Below, piece by piece: positions 8,441-17,138 of a stretch of 64,000 nucleotides of DNA. Position 1 is the first letter of the stretch. The number at the start of each line of letters is the position of its first letter. The notes beneath the pieces were generated by a model, which did no database searches, was not told the origin of the DNA, and saw nothing but the letters and a program-made list of their open reading frames with translations. The stretch is taken from NCBI GenBank assembly GCA_963666825.2, contig OY763044.2, forward strand, positions 4,960,001 through 5,024,000. Reading direction: 5' to 3'. The position numbers and the translations under genes were made by a program. The stretch is from Saccharicrinis sp963666825. GTDB taxonomy: Bacteria; Bacteroidota; Bacteroidia; Bacteroidales; Marinilabiliaceae.

Positions 8441-8864
8441 AATAATTAATAAAAGTAATAACCCTCTTCCTGAATATAGTACGAATTTAAGCGCTGGACT
8501 TGATTTGCGCGCTTTTTTGAGTGATGAAATTATATTAAAACCTTTACAACGTGTTTTGATTCCAACAGGTTTATATATAGAACTTCCAGAAGGATATGAA
8601 GCTCAAATTAGACCACGTAGTGGGTTAGCTTATAAACATGGAATAACTGTTTTAAATACTCCTGGCACGATTGATGCTGATTATCGCGGTGAAATAAAAA
8701 TAATATTAGTTAATCTAAGTAACGATGACTTTACCATTAAATCTGGTGAAAGAATTTGTCAGATGGTTATAGCAAAACATGAAAATGCAGTCTTTTTAAA
8801 AGTTGATTCACTCGAGGATACAGAAAGAGGGACTGGAGGTTTTGGTCATACTGGCAAGCATTAA
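8424..8864 (+). CDS. dut: dUTP pyrophosphatase
   Basis: Hydrolyses dUTP to dUMP and pyrophosphate, keeping uracil out of DNA. 146 residues, the standard trimeric dUTPase. The five motifs are present in order: SAGLDLRA, PRSGLA, the GTIDADYRGEI motif with the catalytic aspartate, ERICQMV, and the C-terminal RGTGGFGHTG that closes over the nucleotide. It overlaps the flippase gene by 17 bases and precedes the TPR lipoprotein by 24 bases. Confidence 0.98.
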   Translation: MSLIIKIINKSNNPLPEYSTNLSAGLDLRAFLSDEIILKPLQRVLIPTGLYIELPEGYEAQIRPRSGLAYKHGITVLNTPGTIDADYRGEIKIILVNLSNDDFTIKSGERICQMVIAKHENAVFLKVDSLEDTERGTGGFGHTGKH

Positions 8865-8888
8865 TTAATTTTCAGTAAATTTTTTTAA

Positions 8889-10637
8889 ATGAGATATTTA
8901 TTCCTATTTGGATTATTATTTATACTGTTATACGGTTGTAAAACTATAAAAAACACTCCTGTCAAAAGTAATGATTTAATGTCTGTTAAATCAAGTAATT
9001 TATCTTCTAGTGATAAAAGAAAATTCGACTATTTTTTCTTCGAAGCAGAGAGATTAAAGATGCAAGGACAACTGGATAAGGCCAAAATGTATCTGGTTGA
9101 ATGTTTAAAGATCGATTCTTTAAGTAGTACTTGTTATTATGAATTATCAAATATAGAAATAGCCTATAAGAACTATGAAGGTGCACAGGATTTATTAAGT
9201 AACGCAGTACGTTTGGCTCCAGGTAATAAGTGGTATAAAATGTTATTAGGAGATTTATATCAACAAAATAAGGATGTTATTAATTCAATTAAAATATATG
9301 AATCTTTAGTGGAGCAGTTTCCTACAAACGAAGAATATTTATACGTTCTAGCTCAATTGTATACACAAAATAAACAATACCAGGAATCAATTGATACTTA
9401 TAATTTATTACAAAAGAATATTGGTTTAAATGAGATTATTTCTCTAGAAAAAGAAAAGTTGTATTTGCATTTAGGAAAAACTACTAGTGCTTATAAAGAA
9501 ATACAAGAACTTATAAAGGATAATCCTTATGAACCTAAATATTATGGATTTCTTGGTGATGTTTATTTTTATAACAAAGAATTTGATAAGGCCATAGCTG
9601 CTTATAAACAAATTTTTACGTTAGATTCTGATAATGGATTAGGGTATTTTTCTTTGGGAAATATTTTTATTAATCAAAAGGATACTGTCGCTTTTTTAAA
9701 TTATTATAATTCAGGTTTACAAGACAAAGAATTAGATATCGAAGTTAAAATTCAAAGATTATTACCTTTTGTTGTAAGTGATGATTTTAATAATTATGAA
9801 GATACATCAAGTATAGAGAACTTATTTAATACCTTGATTTTGACTCATGCTGATAATTCTAAAGGTTATATTTTTTATGCTAATTATCTTCAAAACCATA
9901 AAAGATTTGATGAAGCTATTACTAACTATAAACTTGGATTAAAGTATGATAATAATAACTCATCTGTTTGGCAAGATTTATTTTTATTAGAAATAAATAC
10001 AAATAATTTTGAATTATTATATAAAGATACAGAGGAAGCTTTAATTGTTCTGCCCGAAGAACCTTTATTTTATTTGTTTCATAGTATTGCATGTATGCAA
10101 AAACAACAAAATGAAAGTGCTTATCATTCTCTAATAAAAGGATTTGATTTTATTGGTAGTAATCTTCAATTAAAATCCCAGTATTATGCATATTTAGGTG
10201 ATGTTTTATATAATTTAAATCGTTATGATGAATCTTTTTTAAATTATGAAAATGCTCTTAAATTGAATGAAAATAATGTGGTTGTTTTAAATAATTATAG
10301 TTACTATCTATCGTTATTAAACAAGGATCTTGATAAAGCTGAAACTATGATATCTAAATGTGTAGAATTAGAACCTTTAAATTATACTTATTTAGATACT
10401 TATGCTTGGGTTTTATTTAAAAGAGAAAGATATTTTGAGGCTAAATATATAATTGAAAGAGCTATTGAAAATGGAGGTGATTCTAGTGATGTAATTGTTG
10501 AACATTACGGAGATATATTATTTAAAAATGGGGATGTTAATGGAGCTTTAATTCAATGGAATAAAGCCATTAATTTAGGAAGTAAGTCACAATTATTAAT
10601 GAAAAAAATTGAAGAGGAGAGATACGTTGAAGAATAG
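8889..10637 (+). CDS. TPR-repeat lipoprotein
   Basis: 582 residues starting with a lipoprotein signal (FILLYGC, lipobox cysteine near residue 17), so it is probably anchored in the outer or inner membrane facing the periplasm. The rest is a chain of tetratricopeptide repeats from about residue 45 to 570 (for example LYVLAQLYTQNKQYQESIDTY and a repeat after YAYLGDVLYNLNRYDES), implying a protein-protein scaffold. It lies in the conserved order dut / TPR / DUF4292 / EnvC-like, which suggests a role in envelope biogenesis. Specific partners are not known to me. It overlaps the next gene by 11 bases. Confidence 0.88.
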   Translation: MRYLFLFGLLFILLYGCKTIKNTPVKSNDLMSVKSSNLSSSDKRKFDYFFFEAERLKMQGQLDKAKMYLVECLKIDSLSSTCYYELSNIEIAYKNYEGAQDLLSNAVRLAPGNKWYKMLLGDLYQQNKDVINSIKIYESLVEQFPTNEEYLYVLAQLYTQNKQYQESIDTYNLLQKNIGLNEIISLEKEKLYLHLGKTTSAYKEIQELIKDNPYEPKYYGFLGDVYFYNKEFDKAIAAYKQIFTLDSDNGLGYFSLGNIFINQKDTVAFLNYYNSGLQDKELDIEVKIQRLLPFVVSDDFNNYEDTSSIENLFNTLILTHADNSKGYIFYANYLQNHKRFDEAITNYKLGLKYDNNNSSVWQDLFLLEINTNNFELLYKDTEEALIVLPEEPLFYLFHSIACMQKQQNESAYHSLIKGFDFIGSNLQLKSQYYAYLGDVLYNLNRYDESFLNYENALKLNENNVVVLNNYSYYLSLLNKDLDKAETMISKCVELEPLNYTYLDTYAWVLFKRERYFEAKYIIERAIENGGDSSDVIVEHYGDILFKNGDVNGALIQWNKAINLGSKSQLLMKKIEEERYVEE

Positions 10638-11457
10638 TATTATATGGCTTATTCTAGTTTTATTTTTGTTTAATGCCTGTAAGACTAGTGAAAAAGTTGT
10701 AATTGGAAAAGTGAGTAATATTCCTGATGTTAAGTTAAGAAAATTATTAAAAGATAATGAGATTAATTATAATCAGTTATATTTAAAAAAGGTTGGATTT
10801 ACCTTAGATGATGGTGATCAAAAGAGATCATTTAAAGGAAGTTTTGTTATTAAAAAAGACAGTGTTATTATCGTTTCTATTTATGCTTTAATGGGTATTG
10901 AACTCATAAGGGCACAATTGACGAAAGATAGTGTTATTATTGTCGATAAGCATAATAAATTCGTGTATAATACAGATTATAGTTATTTCGAAAATAAATT
11001 TGGAGTCGATATTACATTTGATATTATTCAGTCTATAGTTTCAAATCAACTATTTATTTATCCTGATGAAGGTGATTTTTATGACGGATTAAAAAAATAT
11101 AAGCATGATATAACTAAAGACTTTTATGCTTTTAAATCTATAAAAGGAAAGCGAGTTAACAGAATAGCTAAAAGAGATAATTCTAATATTATTTATCATG
11201 AAATAGATATTTATCCTGAGTTATTTAAAATTTTTAATGTTTTCTTAAAAGATTTTGGAACTGGTCAATCGTTAAAAGTTAAATATGATAACTTTAAAAA
11301 TTTTGATAACATCTTATTTCCAGAAGATATTATAATATCTGCAACTCAAGGCGTTAAAGAAATTAATTTAAGTTTAAAAATTAATTATTTAGATATAAAT
11401 GATGGTGGAAGCTTGCATTTTAAAATACCTACTTCATATCAAAATAAAGACATCTAG
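10627..11457 (+). CDS. DUF4292 lipoprotein
   Basis: About 276 residues. I choose the TTG at 10627 (MKNSIIWLILVL): it is preceded by an unusually good ribosome site (GAGGAGAG, 10612-10619) and gives a proper lipoprotein signal ending at LFNAC. A TTG at 10609 in the same frame is the alternative. The body resembles DUF4292, a LolB/LppX-like half-barrel family that may bind lipid or outer-membrane proteins. It overlaps the TPR gene and the EnvC-like gene, consistent with translational coupling. Function is not established. Confidence 0.8.
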   Translation: MKNSIIWLILVLFLFNACKTSEKVVIGKVSNIPDVKLRKLLKDNEINYNQLYLKKVGFTLDDGDQKRSFKGSFVIKKDSVIIVSIYALMGIELIRAQLTKDSVIIVDKHNKFVYNTDYSYFENKFGVDITFDIIQSIVSNQLFIYPDEGDFYDGLKKYKHDITKDFYAFKSIKGKRVNRIAKRDNSNIIYHEIDIYPELFKIFNVFLKDFGTGQSLKVKYDNFKNFDNILFPEDIIISATQGVKEINLSLKINYLDINDGGSLHFKIPTSYQNKDI

Positions 11458-12610
11458 TTTTTTCATAGTTTTGTTTTTTTCGTTTTCATTTATTTGTTTT
11501 TCACAGAATAAAGAAATAGATGATTTAAAAAAACTCAGAACAAAATATGAGAATGATATCTTGAATGCAAAAAACTTATTAGATAAAAAATCTAAAACCA
11601 AAAGTAGTTATCTTAATGATCTTAAAATTTTAAGTGCAAAAATTAACTCTCAAGAAAGTGTCATAGAAATTTATAAAGCTGAGATTAATTTAATTACAAA
11701 AGAAATAGATTCAAATAATCAATTAATTACTAAACTTAGTAACGAGATAAAAGACATAAAAAAAGTATATGAATTATTAATAATTGAAGCTAATAAGCAG
11801 TATATTAATAATCAGAATGAGTTGATGTATATATTCAGTGCAAAAAGTTTTTCTGAAGCCTATAGAAGATTTAATGTTTTAAAACAATATAGTTCTTATC
11901 GTAAAACCCAAGGTATAATTTTGCTGGATACTAAGGCAAAACATGATAGTATTAAATCACACAACATTGAAATTTTAAAGCAGAAGCAATCAGTTTATAA
12001 TTCATTAAATAAGGAATTAGAGGATATTAAATTAGCGATTGATTCTAAAGAAAATTATATAGTAAAATTAAAAAATGATGAAAGATGGCTTAAGAAAGAA
12101 ATTTCTAAAAAGAAAAAAGCTTCATCTGATTTAGAGAGTTCTATTGAAAAATTAATAAGTGAATTGGGTAATGTTAACAGTAGTAATTTATTTAGTAATT
12201 TTTCAAGTTCAAAGGGTAAATTAAATTGGCCTATTGATGGTGGTGTAATAATTAATAACTTTGGTGAACATAATCACGCTGTTTTAAAGGGCGTAAAAAT
12301 TAAGAACAATGGTATTGATATATCAGCTTTGAAAGATAATCAGGTTAAAAGTGTTTATGAGGGTACTGTAAGTCGCGTTATTGCTATTCCCGGGTATAAT
12401 AAAGCTGTTATTATTAGACATGGTAAATTTCTTACTGTTTATGCTAATTTAATTGATGTTTTTGTTAAAAATGGAGATACTATTAGAAGTAATCAGAATA
12501 TAGGTAAAATCTATACTGAAACGAACGAAAAGAATGGTATTCTGCATTTTGAAATTTGGGAAGAGAATAAAAAGATAAATCCTGCTGATTGGTTGACTAA
12601 ATTTAATTAA
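11399..12610 (+). CDS. EnvC-like murein hydrolase activator with degenerate M23 domain
   Basis: 403 residues: a signal segment (about residues 17-35, FFIVLFFSFSFICFSQ), a long coiled coil (about 38-260, rich in K/E/I heptads), and a C-terminal LytM/M23-like domain (about 275-400). The domain has NNGIDIS where active M23 peptidases have HxGxDI, and GILHFEIW where they have HxHFE, so two zinc-ligand histidines are missing. This is the pattern of EnvC, which activates amidases rather than cutting peptidoglycan. ATG at 11399 or 11402 overlaps the DUF4292 gene by about 59 bases. It acts in the periplasm, probably in daughter-cell separation. Confidence 0.88.
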   Translation: MMVEACILKYLLHIKIKTSSFFIVLFFSFSFICFSQNKEIDDLKKLRTKYENDILNAKNLLDKKSKTKSSYLNDLKILSAKINSQESVIEIYKAEINLITKEIDSNNQLITKLSNEIKDIKKVYELLIIEANKQYINNQNELMYIFSAKSFSEAYRRFNVLKQYSSYRKTQGIILLDTKAKHDSIKSHNIEILKQKQSVYNSLNKELEDIKLAIDSKENYIVKLKNDERWLKKEISKKKKASSDLESSIEKLISELGNVNSSNLFSNFSSSKGKLNWPIDGGVIINNFGEHNHAVLKGVKIKNNGIDISALKDNQVKSVYEGTVSRVIAIPGYNKAVIIRHGKFLTVYANLIDVFVKNGDTIRSNQNIGKIYTETNEKNGILHFEIWEENKKINPADWLTKFN

Positions 12611-12679
12611 ATGTTTAAAAAATTATTCGCAATTTTAGTAACTATTTATTTTAAATTTAGTATACGAGAAAAAATGTAA
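12611..12679 (+). CDS. Possible 22-residue small ORF
   Basis: ATG directly abuts the stop codon of the EnvC-like gene. It encodes MFKKLFAILVTIYFKFSIREKM: a basic N-terminus followed by a hydrophobic stretch, like a tiny membrane peptide or the remnant of a signal peptide. There is no other support, and a spurious ORF is quite possible. Confidence 0.2.
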   Translation: MFKKLFAILVTIYFKFSIREKM

Positions 12680-12695
12680 ATAATTCGGAAGCTAA

Positions 12696-13100
12696 ATGGA
12701 TCTAATTGTGGAAAAAGTTGTAATTGATTCAGAAATTAAAAATATTACTCTTGTTGAGAAGTTAATTGATGATATTTCAAGTCAGTATAAGTTGCACTCT
12801 GATATTTATGGAAAATTATTATTAGCTATAGTAGAAGGAGTAAATAATGCCATTGTGCATGGTAATAAATTGGATATCAATAAAAAAGTTCAATTAGAAT
12901 ATGCTATTACTGATAAAAATATAGAATTTACTATAAAGGATGAAGGTCCGGGTTTTGATTTTACTAAAATACCTGATCCTACTTTACCTGAAAATATTGA
13001 AAAAACGCATGGTCGTGGAATATTTTTAATGAATCATTTAGCTGATGATATTGAGTTTGAGAATAATGGTAGCACAGTTAAATTAATTTTTGATTTATAA
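12696..13100 (+). CDS. RsbW-like ATP-binding protein (HATPase_c_2)
   Basis: 134 residues forming a single GHKL ATPase domain. The N box (EGVNNAIVHGNK), G1 box (DEGPGFDF) and G2 box (HGRGIFLMNHLAD) match the anti-sigma-factor serine kinase family (RsbW/SpoIIAB). In Bacteroidota a protein of this type commonly sits beside ybeY. Whether it phosphorylates an anti-sigma antagonist here is unknown, since no STAS-domain partner is in the window. Its stop codon is followed with no gap by the GTG start of ybeY, which indicates translational coupling. Confidence 0.88.
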   Translation: MDLIVEKVVIDSEIKNITLVEKLIDDISSQYKLHSDIYGKLLLAIVEGVNNAIVHGNKLDINKKVQLEYAITDKNIEFTIKDEGPGFDFTKIPDPTLPENIEKTHGRGIFLMNHLADDIEFENNGSTVKLIFDL

Positions 13101-13523
13101 GTGATTGAATTTTACTACGAGCAAGTTCCTGATAATCAGGTGAATGAAAATATAATTAAGAGTTGGATTAGTAAAATTATTACTGGTAACAACTCTTTTT
13201 TAGGTTCTATAAATTACATATTTTGTAATGATGATTATATATTAGATATTAATAAGCAATATCTAAATCATGATTATTATACAGATATTATAACTTTTGA
13301 TTATTGTGATAATAAAATAATATCAGGTGATCTTTTTATAAGTTTAGATACAGTTTTATCTAATTCTGAAAAATTTTCTACTACATATACCCAAGAATTG
13401 TATCGTGTTATAATACACGGAATACTGCATTTGTTAGGTTTCAAAGATAAATCTGAAGAGGAGGTTGCAGAAATGCGTAATCAAGAAGAATTAGCATTAG
13501 ATTTATTGAAAACAATTTCTTAA
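13101..13523 (+). CDS. ybeY: Endoribonuclease YbeY (rRNA maturation factor)
   Basis: 140 residues from a GTG start directly after the RsbW-like gene. The metal-binding motif appears as HGILHLLGFKD: H106 and H110 are present, but the third usual histidine is D116. From memory this substitution is common in Bacteroidota, so I do not treat it as inactivating. The DIITFDY and GDLFISLDTV motifs are typical. YbeY is a zinc-dependent RNase involved in 16S rRNA 3'-end processing and ribosome quality control. Confidence 0.93.
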   Translation: MIEFYYEQVPDNQVNENIIKSWISKIITGNNSFLGSINYIFCNDDYILDINKQYLNHDYYTDIITFDYCDNKIISGDLFISLDTVLSNSEKFSTTYTQELYRVIIHGILHLLGFKDKSEEEVAEMRNQEELALDLLKTIS

Positions 13524-13549
13524 TATTTCTGTTATTTTTTTGATGGTTA

Positions 13550-13587
13550 AATAATTGGATACAACTACATTTGTATCCTTAATTATT
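13550..13587 (+). promoter_or_regulatory. Inverted repeat overlapping a promoter -7 element before mnmG
   Basis: GGATACAA (13557-13564) pairs with TTGTATCC (13571-13578) around a 6-base loop. Outside, AATAATT and AATTATT extend the stem past a 2-base bulge. TACATTTG at 13566-13573 fits the Bacteroidota -7 consensus TAnnTTTG, with a TTG 23 bases upstream. The structure may be an operator over the mnmG promoter or a weak terminator after ybeY. Confidence 0.45.
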
Positions 13588-13591
13588 TGTT

Positions 13592-15469
13592 ATGGATTTT
13601 AATTATGACGTAATCGTAGTAGGAGCTGGCCATGCTGGTTGTGAAGCTGCTGCTGCTGCTGCCAATTTAGGTTCTAAAACTTTATTGGTAACAATGGATA
13701 TGAATAAAATTGCTCAAATGAGTTGTAATCCTGCTATTGGTGGAATTGCAAAAGGGCAAATTGTGCGTGAAATTGATGCTTTAGGGGGATTTTGTGGTAT
13801 TGTTACTGATAAGTCATCAATACAGTTTCGATTACTAAATCAGTCTAAAGGACCTGCTATGTGGAGTCCTAGGTCTCAATGTGATCGCATGGTATTTTCA
13901 AGTGAATGGAGAAAAGTATTAGAAAATACTGATAATTTATATTTTTGGCAAGATAAGGTTGTTGATATAACTTTTGAAGAAAATAAAGTAAAATCAGTTA
14001 TAACTGATCAAGGAGTAGAGTTTACATGTAAATCTCTAATATTAACAAATGGAACTTTTTTAAATGGTTTACTGCATATAGGAAAAGTTCAAATGGTTGG
14101 TGGAAGAATCAGTGAACCATCCTCATATGGAATTACGGAGAAATTAAAACACATTGGTTTTACTACTGATCGTATGAAAACAGGTACTCCTGTTCGTATA
14201 GATGGTAGAACAATTGATTTTACAAAATGTCAAGAACAAAAAGGGGATGATACATTCTATAAATTTTCATATTTACCTAATGTTAAGTCAAATTTAGAAC
14301 AAAAAAGTTGTTGGCTTACATATACTAACGAAGAAGTTCATACTTCTTTAAGAGATGGTCTTAAAGACTCACCATTATATAATGGTACTATTCAAAGTAT
14401 TGGTCCAAGGTATTGTCCTAGTATAGAAACCAAAATTGTAACTTTTGCTGATAAAGATAAGCACCAATTACATCTCGAACCTGAAGGAGAGACTACTATC
14501 GAGTATTACTTAAATGGTTTTAGTAGTTCTTTACCTCTGGATGTTCAACTAGAAGCTTTAAAACAAATACCAGGTTTAGAAAATGCAAGTATATTTAGAC
14601 CGGGATATGCCATAGAATACGATTATTTTGATCCTACTCAGTTAGATCATACCTTACAGACTAAGAAAATCTCTAATTTATATTTTGCTGGTCAAATAAA
14701 TGGTACAACAGGTTATGAGGAAGCTGGAGCTCAAGGTTTAATTGCTGGTATAAATGCACATTTAAAATTAAATGATAAGGATCCCTTTATTTTGAGTCGA
14801 GATGAAGCTTATATTGGAGTTTTAATTGATGATTTAGTAACAAAAGGGGTTGATGAGCCATATAGAATGTTCACTTCACGTGCTGAATATAGAATTTTAT
14901 TAAGGCAGGATGATGCAGATGTTCGTTTAACTGAAAAATCTTATAATATAGGTTTAGCATCGGAATATAGATATACTTTATTAAAGGATAAATTAAAATT
15001 TAGAGATTCAATTTTAGACTTTGTTTCCAATTTTAGTATTAAACCTAAATTTATTAATGATTATTTAGTTAGTATTGGAACATCTCCTTTAAAGCAAACA
15101 ATTAAACTTAAAGATGTCATATTACGTCCTCAGGTTAAATTATCTGATGTTATTAACGTTGTTGATCCATTAAGAAATTTTATACAAGCTTTACCTGAAG
15201 ATAGGAGAGAAGAGATAATTGATACAGCTGAAATATTTATTAAATATCAAGGTTATATCAATAGAGAAAAAGTAATGGCTGATAAGTTAAAACGTCTGGA
15301 AAATCTAGAAATAAAAGGACGATTTAATTATGAGGAATTAAAATCTCTTTCTACAGAAGCACGTCAAAAATTAATTAAAATAAACCCAGATACTATAGGG
15401 CAGGCTACTAGAATTAGTGGTGTTAGTCCTAGTGATATTAATGTTTTGTTGGTATTAATGGGTAGATAA
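13592..15469 (+). CDS. mnmG: tRNA uridine-34 carboxymethylaminomethyl modification enzyme MnmG
   Basis: FAD-dependent enzyme that, with MnmE, installs the cmnm5 group at the wobble uridine of several tRNAs. 625 residues, full length. The Rossmann motif GAGHAGCEAA is at 11-20, followed by CNPAIGGIAKG, a GTFLNGLLHIG stretch and the C-terminal helical domain. mnmE is not in the window. mnmG lies near oriC in many bacteria, which fits the parS-like sites just downstream (15480 and 15707). It probably has its own promoter in the inverted repeat upstream. Confidence 0.98.
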   Translation: MDFNYDVIVVGAGHAGCEAAAAAANLGSKTLLVTMDMNKIAQMSCNPAIGGIAKGQIVREIDALGGFCGIVTDKSSIQFRLLNQSKGPAMWSPRSQCDRMVFSSEWRKVLENTDNLYFWQDKVVDITFEENKVKSVITDQGVEFTCKSLILTNGTFLNGLLHIGKVQMVGGRISEPSSYGITEKLKHIGFTTDRMKTGTPVRIDGRTIDFTKCQEQKGDDTFYKFSYLPNVKSNLEQKSCWLTYTNEEVHTSLRDGLKDSPLYNGTIQSIGPRYCPSIETKIVTFADKDKHQLHLEPEGETTIEYYLNGFSSSLPLDVQLEALKQIPGLENASIFRPGYAIEYDYFDPTQLDHTLQTKKISNLYFAGQINGTTGYEEAGAQGLIAGINAHLKLNDKDPFILSRDEAYIGVLIDDLVTKGVDEPYRMFTSRAEYRILLRQDDADVRLTEKSYNIGLASEYRYTLLKDKLKFRDSILDFVSNFSIKPKFINDYLVSIGTSPLKQTIKLKDVILRPQVKLSDVINVVDPLRNFIQALPEDRREEIIDTAEIFIKYQGYINREKVMADKLKRLENLEIKGRFNYEELKSLSTEARQKLIKINPDTIGQATRISGVSPSDINVLLVLMGR

Positions 15470-15479
15470 AGTATTTACT

Positions 15480-15495
15480 TGTTCCACGTGGAACT
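15480..15495. other. parS: parS-like ParB-binding site 2
   Basis: TGTTCCACGTGGAACT lies in the mnmG-ade intergenic space, ten bases after the mnmG stop. It matches the fully palindromic parS variant TGTTCCACGTGGAACA at 15 of 16 positions. The same palindrome recurs 227 bases downstream inside ade, so ParB could load at two clustered sites. Confidence 0.8.
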
Positions 15496-15509
15496 TTATA
15501 TTATAGATT

Positions 15510-17138
15510 ATGATTATTTCAGGTAAAATTATTGATATTTTTAGTGAGAATATTTTTAATGGTCAAATTGTAGTTGAGAAAGGTAAAATTGTCTCAATTA
15601 AAAAAGTGGATCAAGTTTACAATAATTATATTTTACCTGGATTAATAGATAGTCATGTTCATATAGAGAGTTCTATGTTAACTCCAAGACAATTTTCTAA
15701 ATTACTTGTTCCACGTGGAACAGTTGCTGTTGTGACTGATCCTCATGAAATAGCTAATGTATTAGGTGTGGAAGGTGTGGATTACATGATAGATAATGCT
15801 AAATCTATTCCTTTAAAATGTTTCTTTGGTGCACCATCTTGTGTTCCTGCTACTTCTTTTGAAACTAGTGGTGCTGTTATTTCTTCTGATGATATAGATA
15901 AACTTTTACAAAGAGAAGATATATATGTATTGTCTGAAATGATGAACTTTCCAGGTGTGATATATAATAACGAAGAAGTTGTAAAGAAGATTTCTTTGGC
16001 ACATAAATATGGAAAGAAAATAGATGGTCATGCTCCTGGTTTAACAGGGGAGGATTTGGCGAAATATGCTAACGCAGGAATATCAACTGATCATGAGTGT
16101 ACAACTGTAGCAGAAGCAATAGGTAAAATTAATAAAGGTATTGTTGTACAGATTAGGGAGGGTAGTGCAGCTAAAAATTTCGATACTTTATATCCTTTAT
16201 TTGAACAGTATCCTGATGATGTAATGTTATGTACAGACGATTCACATCCAGATGAAATTCTTCAAAAAGGACATATAGACAAAATTATAAGATTAGGTTT
16301 GTCTAAAGGAATTGATATTTTTAAATTGCTAAGATCTGCTACTATTAAACCTGTAGAACATTATAATTTACCTGTAGGATTATTAAGAGAAGGTGATGCT
16401 GCTGATTTTATCGTAGTAGATAATTTAGAAGATTTTAATATTCTCGAAACTTATATTGATGGAGAAAAAGTGTTCGGAGAAAATAAAATTTACTTCGATA
16501 CTGATAGATCTGATATAGTAAATAACTTTAATATTAGCTCTGTTACTTCAGAAGAAATTAAAATTCCATATCAAGACAATTGTAAATTAAGAGTAATTGA
16601 AGCTGTAGATGGTGATTTAATTACTGATGAATTTATTTGGAATCCTAAAAATTCTAATGGTTTTATTGAATCTAATATAGATGAAGATATACTTAAGATA
16701 GTAGTTGTAAATCGTTATGAAAAATCAAATCCAATTGTTGGATTTATTAAAAATATTGGTTTAAAGAAAGGTGCTATAGCATGTAGTGTGGCTCATGATA
16801 GTCATAATTTGATCGCTGTTGGAACTTCTGATGAAGAAATTATTTTAGCCTTAAATGAAATTATTAAGTATAAGGGAGGAATTTCTTGTGTAGATAATGG
16901 TCGTATTTATATCTTACCTTTAGAAATAGCCGGTCTTATGACAGATAAAAATGGGGAAGAAGTTGCTGAAAAATATCAATTTTTAAATACTAAAGTAAAG
17001 GAAATGGGGTCGAAATTAAAGGCTCCTTTCATGACTTTATCTTTTATGTCTTTGCTTGTTATTCCAAAATTAAAAATAGGAGATAAAGGTTTATTTGATG
17101 TAAGTACCTTTTCTTTTACAAATTTGTTTGTTGAATGA
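15510..17138 (+). CDS. ade: Adenine deaminase
   Basis: Converts adenine to hypoxanthine in purine salvage. 542 residues, an amidohydrolase of the Ade type with binuclear metal motifs: SHVHIESSM near the N-terminus, VTDPHEIANV, GHAPGL and the CTDDSHPDE segment. The C-terminal domain of the family (VVVNRYEKSNP, SVAHDSHNL) is complete. Codons for VPRGT overlap a perfect parS-like palindrome at 15707-15722. The gene starts 40 bases after mnmG and overlaps uvrC by 4 bases (ATGA). Confidence 0.95.
   Translation: MIISGKIIDIFSENIFNGQIVVEKGKIVSIKKVDQVYNNYILPGLIDSHVHIESSMLTPRQFSKLLVPRGTVAVVTDPHEIANVLGVEGVDYMIDNAKSIPLKCFFGAPSCVPATSFETSGAVISSDDIDKLLQREDIYVLSEMMNFPGVIYNNEEVVKKISLAHKYGKKIDGHAPGLTGEDLAKYANAGISTDHECTTVAEAIGKINKGIVVQIREGSAAKNFDTLYPLFEQYPDDVMLCTDDSHPDEILQKGHIDKIIRLGLSKGIDIFKLLRSATIKPVEHYNLPVGLLREGDAADFIVVDNLEDFNILETYIDGEKVFGENKIYFDTDRSDIVNNFNISSVTSEEIKIPYQDNCKLRVIEAVDGDLITDEFIWNPKNSNGFIESNIDEDILKIVVVNRYEKSNPIVGFIKNIGLKKGAIACSVAHDSHNLIAVGTSDEEIILALNEIIKYKGGISCVDNGRIYILPLEIAGLMTDKNGEEVAEKYQFLNTKVKEMGSKLKAPFMTLSFMSLLVIPKLKIGDKGLFDVSTFSFTNLFVE
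15707..15722. other. parS: parS-like ParB-binding site 3, inside the ade coding region
   Basis: TGTTCCACGTGGAACA is a perfect 16-base palindrome. It encodes part of the LVPRGTVAV stretch of adenine deaminase, so the DNA serves as coding sequence and probable ParB site at once. It lies 227 bases from the second site. Confidence 0.8.

Noticed and set aside
13101..13523. YbeY inactive because its third ligand histidine is Asp
   Set aside because: The Asp at this position is, to my knowledge, common in Bacteroidota YbeY, so it was not treated as a loss.
14878..14883. CACGTG core in mnmG that looks like another parS
   Set aside because: Flanking bases (CACTT / CTGAA) do not match the ParB palindrome arms.
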